12,498 nt of DNA from Deltaproteobacteria bacterium UBA5756 (GTDB taxonomy: Bacteria; Desulfobacterota; Syntrophorhabdia; Syntrophorhabdales; Syntrophorhabdaceae), in NCBI GenBank assembly GCA_002418985.1, contig DIFE01000062.1, forward strand, positions 1 through 12,498, in the 5' to 3' direction. The notes under the pieces were generated by a model. It saw only the letters and a program-made list of their open reading frames with translations, did no database searches and was not told the DNA's origin. The stretch's first letter is position 1. Each line of letters opens with the position of its first letter. A program made the translations under genes and the position numbers. Positions 6,197 to 12,498 of the stretch are shown here, one piece after another.

Positions 6197-7021
6197 ATGA
6201 ACCACAAAGTGTTTATCGACGGCCGCAAGTTCTTCTCCCCTTCGCACGTTTCCAAAGGCCTGCTGGCTTTGCCTGTTTTGTTTGTTTTCTTGCTGGCCGG
6301 CTGCGTCACGACGGAAGAAGCTACCAAACTCCAGGGAAACGTGAGCTCTCTTCAGGGAGATTTTTACCAGTTCAGACAGGACACGGATGCCCGGCTTTCC
6401 AAGATTGAAAAGGAACAGGAGAATCTGGGTAAGCAGGTTGTGAACATGTACTCTTCAGTCGACAACCGCGACGAGAAGATACGCAACATCATGGGAAAGC
6501 TTGACGAACTTGACTACCAGATAAAGACCTACTGGGCCGAAACAAAGGCGATGGCATCTACAAAGCGCAGTCCCGAACAGCTCCCACCGGTATTGACACA
6601 AGGCACACAAGGAACCAAGCAGCCCGGCAAAACCCCCGCCAAAACTGATGCACGATACGAAGAAGCATACAAGGAGGCCTTCGAAAGCTTCCAGCGCGGA
6701 CAGTATGACGAGGCGGTGGCGAAATTTACGGCCTTCACCGAGACATACAGCGGCACGCCCCTTGCGTCCAACGCCTTTTACTGGATCGGCGAATGTTACA
6801 TGAACCTCAAGAACTATGACAAGGCCATACTCTATTTCCAGGAGATCATAGACAAGTATCCGAAAAGTGAAAAGGCACCACGGGCTCTTCTGTCACAGGC
6901 GGAGGCCTTCCGGCTGACAAACGATAAAAAAAGCTCTATCACCCTCTTGAAAAGGGTGATAGAGCTCTATCCGAAAAGCGAAGAAGCTATAATCGCCGAA
7001 CGGAAACTGCGTAATCCTTAA
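6197..7021 (+). CDS. cpoB: Cell-division coordinator CpoB / YbgF, lipoprotein form
   Basis: A 274-residue protein with the CpoB (YbgF) layout. The N terminus is 20 residues long, followed by a hydrophobic stretch (21-34) and a perfect lipobox L-L-A-G-C (C36). A coiled coil (about 42-112) and a Pro/Gln/Gly/Thr linker (125-150) come next, then three tetratricopeptide repeats (about 153-272), each with the Y-P-K-S or equivalent turn. E. coli CpoB is a soluble periplasmic protein, so the lipobox makes this version probably membrane anchored. In the model it binds TolA and coordinates PBP1B with Tol-Pal during division. The ATG at 6197 is preceded by AGAGGGG about 6 bases upstream. It starts 18 bases after pal. 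The stop TAA (7019-7021) overlaps the convergent rpoC stop, and codons 246-257 double as an antisense rpoC terminator stem. Confidence 0.92.
   Translation: MNHKVFIDGRKFFSPSHVSKGLLALPVLFVFLLAGCVTTEEATKLQGNVSSLQGDFYQFRQDTDARLSKIEKEQENLGKQVVNMYSSVDNRDEKIRNIMGKLDELDYQIKTYWAETKAMASTKRSPEQLPPVLTQGTQGTKQPGKTPAKTDARYEEAYKEAFESFQRGQYDEAVAKFTAFTETYSGTPLASNAFYWIGECYMNLKNYDKAILYFQEIIDKYPKSEKAPRALLSQAEAFRLTNDKKSSITLLKRVIELYPKSEEAIIAERKLRNP
6926..6966 (-). terminator. Intrinsic terminator of the rpoB-rpoC transcript, inside cpoB
   Basis: Arms 6932-6945 and 6953-6966 pair perfectly over 14 bases around a 7-base loop. Reading the minus strand, the stem is followed directly by seven T residues (complement of A at 6926-6932, the first closing the stem). 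This is a textbook intrinsic terminator in the rpoC direction, starting about 51 bases after the rpoC stop. On the plus strand no T-run follows, so it should not stop the tol transcript. It encodes cpoB residues 246-257. Confidence 0.85.
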
Positions 7022-10000
7022 TTCGACAGCTCCGGAAGAACTTCCTCCTGGGGAAGTTCTTCCGTCTTGTCAAGAACGTTCATATCATAATTCCGGTATC
7101 TCGGGTAACCTGTTCCAGCCGGAATAATCCTTCCCATGATGACATTCTCTTTCAGACCCCTCAGGTAGTCGACCCTGCCTTCAATCGATGCCTGCGTCAG
7201 CACCTTCGTTGTATCCTGGAAGCTGGCTGCGGAAATGAAACTGTCCGTAATGAGTGATGCCTTGGTGATGCCCAGAAAGAGCGGCTCCGCCTGCGCAGGC
7301 TTTCCGCCTTCGGCCAGAACGCGCCTGTTCTCCTCTTCGAAGACCCACCATTCGACATAGTCGTCGATGATGAAGTTGGTATCGCCTATGTCTCTGATCT
7401 TTACCCTCTTGAGCATCTGCCGGACAATTGTCTCGATGTGTTTGTCGTTTATCTTGACGCCCTGGAGCTGGTATACTTCCTGAATCTCATCGACGAGATA
7501 CCGGGCGAGATCTTTAATGCCAAGTATCCTCAGGACATCGTGAGGATTAACGGGACCGTCCATAAGGGGTTCGCCCGCCTTCACGTAATCCCCCTCGTGA
7601 ACAATGACGTGTTTACCACGGGGGATCGTATATTTTCTGGCTTCACCGTGAATCGCTTCGGGTGTCACGACGATCTCTCTCTTGCCCTTTGCCATCTTGC
7701 CGAAGGTTACAACACCATTGATCTCCGTAACGATCGCATTTTCTTTCGGTTTGCGTGCCTCGAAAAGCTCGGCGACGCGTGGCAGACCGCCGGTGATATC
7801 CTTTGTTTTGGTAGTCTCCCGGGGCATCTTGGAAATTACATCGCCTGCAAAAATCTCATCGCCCTCGTTAACAACGATGTGTGCGCCTATCGGAAGTATG
7901 TAGCGGGCCGGACTGGTAGATCCGGGGATCATCTTTGTCCTGTTCTTCTCGTCTTTAATGGAGATCCTGGGGCGAAGCTCGGGGTTCTTCGGCTCGATTA
8001 TGACCCTGTAGGAAAGGCCCGTTACTTCGTCCTTGCTCTCCTGCATCGTCTCGCCTTCGAATATGTCGCCATACTTGATCTTGCCGGATTCCTCGGAGAG
8101 AATCGGTATCGTATAGGGATCCCATTCGGCCAGTACTTCACCTTCTTCAACGGCCTGCCCGTCCTTGATCCTGAGTTTTGCTCCGTAAATGGTGGAGTAG
8201 CGTTCTCTTTCTCTCCCCGCATCGTCCATGATGGCAATTTCGCCGTTGCGGTTCATTACCACAGGCACACCTTCACGATTCAGGATCGCCCTTACGTTGA
8301 TGAATTTGACAATGCCGTCATTTCTCGTTTCCAGCGTTGACTGTTCAACCCTTCTTGACGCGGCGCCGCCGATGTGGAAGGTCCGCATGGTAAGCTGGGT
8401 ACCCGGCTCGCCTATTGACTGGGCAGCAATAATGCCCACAGCCTCACCCAGACTCACCAGACGCCCGCGCGCCAAATCGCGGCCGTAACACAGAACGCAC
8501 ACGCCTCTTCTCGACCGGCAGGTAAGCACCGAACGTATCTTCACCTTCTCGAATCCCGCTTCTTCTATGAGCTTCAGGTGACTTTCGGTTATCTCTTCGT
8601 TCTTACGGACAATGATGGCACCGTCGGGGTCTTTCATGTCCTCAAAGGAGACCCTGCCGAGGATACGTGCGTCGAGGCGTTCGATGACCTCGCCGCCCTC
8701 AATAAGGGATCCGATCTCGATATAGTCGAATGTCCCGCAGTCATCCTCGGATACCACCACATCCTGCGCAACATCGACAAGCCTTCTGGTCAGATAACCC
8801 GAGTTGGCGGTCTTCAGAGCCGTATCGGCAAGGCCCTTTCGCGCACCGTGTGTGGAGATAAAATACTGGAGGACGTCGAGTCCCTCGCGGAAGTTGCTGG
8901 TGATCGGCGTTTCAATGATCTCGCCGGAAGGTTTGGCCATAAGCCCCCTCATCCCGGCAAGCTGTCTGATCTGCTGTGCGTTACCTCTTGCACCCGAGTG
9001 GGCCATCATGAAGATAGGGTTGAGACTGTTCTGGTGCTCCGGTTTGCCGTTTGGCCCCAAGACAGGTTTCCCCGTCATGTCGACAACCACATCGGAACCG
9101 AGTTCGTCCATCAATGCCTTCGCAATCTCTTCGGTCACGTTTGCCCATATATCGATGACCTGGTTGTACCGTTCACCGTCCGTTATCAAACCCTCCTGGT
9201 ACTGGTTCTGTACGGTCTTGACAGCCTCTTCTGCTTTGTCGATAAGCCCCTTCTTCTTCCGGGGGATCTTCATGTCGTCAATGGAAATGGATATCCCACC
9301 CAGCGTAGCATAGAAGTAGCCAAGGTCTTTCAGCCTGTCGGAGAGGATGACGGTGCATTTCTCGCCAGCGTCACGGTAGCATTTATCCACAAGGGCCGCA
9401 ATGGTCTTCTTGTCCATGATCGTATTGATGCTCGCGAACATGTCTTTGAGGACCTTGTCCCTCTTCGGCTGTTCCAGTTCCATAAGGGCATCCTGCACGA
9501 CGTCCCGCAGGATTATCCTCCCGGGGGTGGTGTCTACCTTTTCGCCGTTCAGGCGCACCGTGACCTTTGCGTGGAGGTCTATCTCGCCGCAATCATAGGC
9601 CACGCGGACCTCTTCTGAATCTGCAAAGATCTTGCCTTCACCTCTGCGGTATTTGCGGTCGATAGTCAAATAATAGAGCCCGAGGACGATGTCCTGCGTG
9701 GGCACGATGATGGGTTTGCCGTTGGCCGGGGAAAGGATGTTGTTCGTGGACATCATGAGCACCCTGGCCTCTGTCTGCGCCTCCGTGGAAAGGGGCACGT
9801 GGACGGCCATCTGGTCACCGTCGAAGTCGGCGTTGTAGGCCGGGCAGACCAGCGGGTGAAGCTGGATCGCCTTGCCGTCGATGAGCTGCGGTTCGAAGGC
9901 CTGTATACCCAGGCGGTGGAGTGTCGGTGCCCTGTTGAGCAGAACGGGATGCTCCTTGATCACCTCTTCCAGGACATCCCAGACCTCCGGTCTTTCCTTT

Positions 10001-11202
10001 TCAACGATCTTCTTTGCATTCTTGATCGTCGTTGCATAGCCTTTCTTGATAAGCCGGTTATAAACAAAGGGTTTGAAAAGCTCCAGTGCCATGTATTTCG
10101 GGAGCCCACACTGGTGAAGCCTCAGTTCGGGACCGACGACGATGACGGAGCGGCCTGAATAATCAACCCGTTTACCCAGGAGGTTCTGGCGGAACCTTCC
10201 CTGCTTGCCGCGGAGCATGTCGCTCAATGATTTCAGGGGGCGCTTGCTTGCGCCGGTGACTACCCTGCCGCGTTTGGAGTTGTCAAACAGTGCGTCCACC
10301 GCCTCCTGAAGCATCCTCTTTTCGTTCCTGATGATGATCTCCGGCGCGTTGAGCTCCATGAGCCTTTTCAGACGGTTATTCCTGTTTATGACGCGCCTGT
10401 AAAGATCGTTGAGATCGCTTGTGGCGAAACGTCCGCCGTCGAGGGGCACGAGAGGTCGCAGTTCCGGCGGCAGCACCGGGACGATATCGAGTATCATCCA
10501 TTCCGGCCTCACACCGGAAACCTTGAAGGCGTCCACTACTTTCAGGCGCCGCGCTATCTTCTTCTTCTTCGCGTCGCTCGATGTATCGCGCATATCTATC
10601 CGGAGGCTCTTGCCGAGCTCATCGACATTGATCTTCTTCAGACATTCCCGGATGGCTTCGGCTCCAATGCCGCCGACAAAATTCTCCCCGTATTTCTCCC
10701 GCGCCTCAATATACTTCTCTTCGCTGATAATCTCACAGAAACCGTAGGGAGAATCGCCGGGTTCGATAACAATGTACATTTCGAAATAGAGGACCCGCTC
10801 CACTTCCTTTATGGTAAGTTCCAGGAGCGTGCCGATCTTGCTGGGCATGCTCTTCAGGAACCAGATGTGAGCAACGGGGCAGGCAAGCTTGATATGCCCC
10901 ATACGCTCGCGGCGCACCTTGGACTGGATCACTTCCACGCCGCATTTCTCGCATATGATACCGCGATGTTTCATCCGTTTATATTTACCGCAGATGCATT
11001 CATAGTCTTTTACGGGACCGAATATCTTGGCGCAGAAAAGGCCGTCCCGCTCGGGCTTGAACGTCCGGTAGTTGATCGTCTCGGGTTTCTTCACTTCTCC
11101 GTAGGACCATTTCTCAATAAGCTCAGGCGATGCCAGGGAAATCTTGATCGCCATGTAGCTCAACGGGTCCCGCTGCTTGTCTGATTTAAAATATTCTTCC
11201 AA
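7018..11202 (-). CDS. rpoC: DNA-directed RNA polymerase subunit beta'
   Basis: A complete 1394-residue beta' subunit, within the normal range for proteobacteria. The N-terminal zinc site uses C69, C71, C84 and C87. The catalytic Mg2+ motif N-A-D-F-D-G-D is at 457-463 (D459, D461, D463). The bridge-helix region is about 753-810 and the trigger-loop region about 921-946 (A-V-G-I-I-A-A-Q-S-I-G-E-P-G-T-Q). The second zinc site uses C822, C895, C902 and C905. The start is TTG, with GGAGG (11210-11214) 7 bases upstream; the next ATG would remove conserved N-terminal residues. The gap to rpoB is 15 bases. The C terminus is an acidic, repetitive tail. rpoC is the last gene of its operon and converges on cpoB, instead of being followed by rpsL-rpsG as in many genomes. 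Confidence 0.99.
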   Translation of the reverse strand: MEEYFKSDKQRDPLSYMAIKISLASPELIEKWSYGEVKKPETINYRTFKPERDGLFCAKIFGPVKDYECICGKYKRMKHRGIICEKCGVEVIQSKVRRERMGHIKLACPVAHIWFLKSMPSKIGTLLELTIKEVERVLYFEMYIVIEPGDSPYGFCEIISEEKYIEAREKYGENFVGGIGAEAIRECLKKINVDELGKSLRIDMRDTSSDAKKKKIARRLKVVDAFKVSGVRPEWMILDIVPVLPPELRPLVPLDGGRFATSDLNDLYRRVINRNNRLKRLMELNAPEIIIRNEKRMLQEAVDALFDNSKRGRVVTGASKRPLKSLSDMLRGKQGRFRQNLLGKRVDYSGRSVIVVGPELRLHQCGLPKYMALELFKPFVYNRLIKKGYATTIKNAKKIVEKERPEVWDVLEEVIKEHPVLLNRAPTLHRLGIQAFEPQLIDGKAIQLHPLVCPAYNADFDGDQMAVHVPLSTEAQTEARVLMMSTNNILSPANGKPIIVPTQDIVLGLYYLTIDRKYRRGEGKIFADSEEVRVAYDCGEIDLHAKVTVRLNGEKVDTTPGRIILRDVVQDALMELEQPKRDKVLKDMFASINTIMDKKTIAALVDKCYRDAGEKCTVILSDRLKDLGYFYATLGGISISIDDMKIPRKKKGLIDKAEEAVKTVQNQYQEGLITDGERYNQVIDIWANVTEEIAKALMDELGSDVVVDMTGKPVLGPNGKPEHQNSLNPIFMMAHSGARGNAQQIRQLAGMRGLMAKPSGEIIETPITSNFREGLDVLQYFISTHGARKGLADTALKTANSGYLTRRLVDVAQDVVVSEDDCGTFDYIEIGSLIEGGEVIERLDARILGRVSFEDMKDPDGAIIVRKNEEITESHLKLIEEAGFEKVKIRSVLTCRSRRGVCVLCYGRDLARGRLVSLGEAVGIIAAQSIGEPGTQLTMRTFHIGGAASRRVEQSTLETRNDGIVKFINVRAILNREGVPVVMNRNGEIAIMDDAGRERERYSTIYGAKLRIKDGQAVEEGEVLAEWDPYTIPILSEESGKIKYGDIFEGETMQESKDEVTGLSYRVIIEPKNPELRPRISIKDEKNRTKMIPGSTSPARYILPIGAHIVVNEGDEIFAGDVISKMPRETTKTKDITGGLPRVAELFEARKPKENAIVTEINGVVTFGKMAKGKREIVVTPEAIHGEARKYTIPRGKHVIVHEGDYVKAGEPLMDGPVNPHDVLRILGIKDLARYLVDEIQEVYQLQGVKINDKHIETIVRQMLKRVKIRDIGDTNFIIDDYVEWWVFEEENRRVLAEGGKPAQAEPLFLGITKASLITDSFISAASFQDTTKVLTQASIEGRVDYLRGLKENVIMGRIIPAGTGYPRYRNYDMNVLDKTEELPQEEVLPELSN
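7033..7070 (+). terminator. Candidate terminator of the tolB-pal-cpoB transcript, inside the rpoC tail
   Basis: Arms 7033-7045 and 7052-7064 pair perfectly over 13 bases around TCCTGG. On the plus strand the stem starts 12 bases after the cpoB stop and is followed by TCTTGT, an imperfect U-tract with four T in six. On the minus strand no T-run follows. The DNA encodes the repetitive acidic tail of RpoC (E-E-L-P-Q-E-E-V-L-P-E), so coding repetition could explain part of the symmetry. Confidence 0.5.
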
Positions 11203-11214
11203 GGTTGTTCCTCC
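11203..11214 (-). promoter_or_regulatory. rpoC: Strong ribosome binding site for the TTG start of rpoC
   Basis: AAGGAGG on the minus strand, with its GGAGG core at 11210-11214, lies 7 bases before TTG (11200-11202) in the 15-base gap after the rpoB stop. The near-perfect site and spacing decide the start and may compensate for the weaker TTG codon. Confidence 0.7.
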
Positions 11215-11217
11215 TTG

Positions 11218-12498
11218 TTACTCTTCTTTAAGAAGCTCGACGTCGATGCAGAGCCCCTGCAGCTCTTTTACCAGAACATTAAAGGATTCCGGCAGGTTTG
11301 GTTCAAGCACGTCCTCGCCCTTCACGATTGCCTCATAGGCCCTGATCCTTCCGTTGACGTCATCCGACTTGATGGTCAGGAATTCCTGCAGCGAATAGGC
11401 CGCGCCATATCCTTCGAGAGCCCAGACCTCCATCTCACCCAGCCGCTGGCCGCCGAACTGTGCCTTGCCGCCAAGGGGCTGCTGGGTCACAAGCGAATAA
11501 GGACCAATGGACCGGGCATGGATCTTGTCATCGACAAGATGGTGGAGCTTCAAAAAGTACATGTTTCCAACGGTGATATTATGGTGAAACGCCTCGCCGG
11601 TTCTGCCGTCGAAGAGCCTTGTCTGTCTGCTGTCAGCGAGACCCGCCATCTTGAAAAAATCCCTGATCTCTTCTTCCTTCGCACTGTCGAAAACAGGAAC
11701 GGCAATGTTCACGCCATTTCTCATGGCCTCCGCAACTGAGGCCAGCTCGTTATCGTCGAGGCGATCGATAACACCTTTCAGTTCGTTATTGGTAAAGGTC
11801 TTTTTCAGAAGCTTCTTTAGGGCTTGTGAATCGGCGGCGGCCTGGTAAAAGCTGTCGACCATCTCGCCTATGCGTTTTCCCATTTCCTTGGCGGCCCAAC
11901 CCAGGTGAGTTTCCAGGATCTGGCCTGCATTCATACGGGAAGGAACGCCCAGAGGGTTGAGAACGATGTCAATAGGCGTACCGTCTTCGGTAAAGGGCAT
12001 GTCTTCCTGCGGAAGAATGACGGATACGATGCCTTTGTTCCCGTGGCGCCCTGATATCTTGTCGCCCACGGCAACCTTCCGCTTCATCGCCACATAGACC
12101 TTGATGGTTTTGATTACACCCGGCGGCAGTTCGTCGCCCTTCTTGATCTTGTTTATCTTGTCTTCATATATGAGGTGGATGAGTTCGACCTGGTTCTCCT
12201 TGCTCTCCACGATCTTCGTTATCTTTGCTTCCAGCTCCGGGTCACCGAAGCTCGTCTCCTGGAGCCTGTCGAAACTCAGGGAGTTTGTCTTCTCCGGCGT
12301 GAAAGTCTCGCTTTTCTTGAGAATAACCTTACCCTTGCCGTCTTTGATGTCGGCCGGAATGGTCTTGCCCTCCAGGAGTTCCCCTAACTTCGCCTTCTTG
12401 CTGTCGAGAATGATCTTTATCTGATCTTCCTGATCCTTCAGGATATTGGATATCTCTTTGTCCTCTATATCGCGGCTGCGGTCATCCTTGTCAATGCC
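11218..12498 (-). CDS. rpoB: DNA-directed RNA polymerase subunit beta, C-terminal 426 residues (5' end outside window)
   Basis: The open frame runs without a stop to the right edge of the window, so the gene is cut by the window and not broken. Visible are 426 residues, about the last third of a beta subunit. The active-centre block G-D-K-I-S-G-R-H-G-N-K-G (coding around 12031-12066) contains both conserved lysines that contact the nucleic acid near the catalytic site. It is followed by the P-F-T-E-D-G and N-P-L-G-V-P-S-R-M-N-A-G-Q segments. The C-terminal clamp-anchoring block A-Q-F-G-G-Q-R-L-G-E-M-E-V-W-A-L-E is also complete. A charged, lysine/glutamate-rich segment forms the first 100 visible residues. 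The rifampicin-binding region lies outside the window. The stop TAA is at 11218-11220 and rpoC follows after 15 bases. Confidence 0.98.
   Translation of the reverse strand, partial: GIDKDDRSRDIEDKEISNILKDQEDQIKIILDSKKAKLGELLEGKTIPADIKDGKGKVILKKSETFTPEKTNSLSFDRLQETSFGDPELEAKITKIVESKENQVELIHLIYEDKINKIKKGDELPPGVIKTIKVYVAMKRKVAVGDKISGRHGNKGIVSVILPQEDMPFTEDGTPIDIVLNPLGVPSRMNAGQILETHLGWAAKEMGKRIGEMVDSFYQAAADSQALKKLLKKTFTNNELKGVIDRLDDNELASVAEAMRNGVNIAVPVFDSAKEEEIRDFFKMAGLADSRQTRLFDGRTGEAFHHNITVGNMYFLKLHHLVDDKIHARSIGPYSLVTQQPLGGKAQFGGQRLGEMEVWALEGYGAAYSLQEFLTIKSDDVNGRIRAYEAIVKGEDVLEPNLPESFNVLVKELQGLCIDVELLKEE

Noticed and set aside
7438..8340. 300-codon plus-strand open frame opposite the 3' half of rpoC
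   Set aside because: Same reason: fully antisense to a conserved core gene, with no supporting start context.
8578..9618. 346-codon plus-strand open frame opposite rpoC
   Set aside because: Antisense to the conserved beta' sequence. The long frame reflects codon bias in a GC-rich gene, and no domain is seen.
11218..12210. Treating the beta-subunit frame starting at 12210 as a short complete gene
   Set aside because: The frame continues without a stop to the window edge and the upstream translation is normal beta sequence. The codon at 12210 is an internal GTG.

Overview
The window carries ordinary bacterial chromosome genes arranged as three transcription units. The protein sequences (a Vor/Kor-type four-subunit 2-oxoacid:ferredoxin oxidoreductase, a TolB-Pal-CpoB envelope module, and RpoC with a 'SPELIEKWSYGEVKKPETIN' type start) fit a Gram-negative anaerobe. 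They look most like the former Deltaproteobacteria (Desulfobacterota, including syntrophic lineages). This placement is from recalled sequence style, not from a search. I see no integrase, transposase, CRISPR array, phage gene, rRNA or tRNA.

Left unit (minus strand, 3071 down to 91): a 4Fe-4S ferredoxin-like delta subunit, then the alpha, beta and gamma subunits, then a tandem-ACT protein. The first three junctions are 4-base start/stop overlaps and the last gap is 5 bases, so this is a tight operon. The enzyme should interconvert a 2-oxoacid and its acyl-CoA with reduction or oxidation of ferredoxin. The ACT protein is a plausible amino-acid sensor for the same pathway.

The 330-base divergent region (3072-3401) holds two good leftward sigma70-like promoters, one overlapping rightward promoter candidate, and a short palindrome between them.

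Middle unit (plus strand, 3402 to 7021): a LysR-type regulator whose 3' end overlaps tolB by 14 bases, then pal and cpoB. This is the distal half of the usual Tol-Pal cluster. tolQ, tolR and tolA are not adjacent.

Right unit (minus strand, from beyond 12498 down to 7018): the C-terminal third of rpoB and a complete rpoC, starting at TTG. rpoC and cpoB converge so tightly that both stop codons use the same TTAA. A textbook intrinsic terminator for the rpoBC transcript (14-bp perfect stem plus U-tract) lies antisense inside the cpoB coding sequence. A 13-bp perfect stem-loop that could end the tol transcript lies inside the last codons of rpoC. This reciprocal embedding of terminators is the most interesting thing I found. 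I did not find a convincing new biological system.
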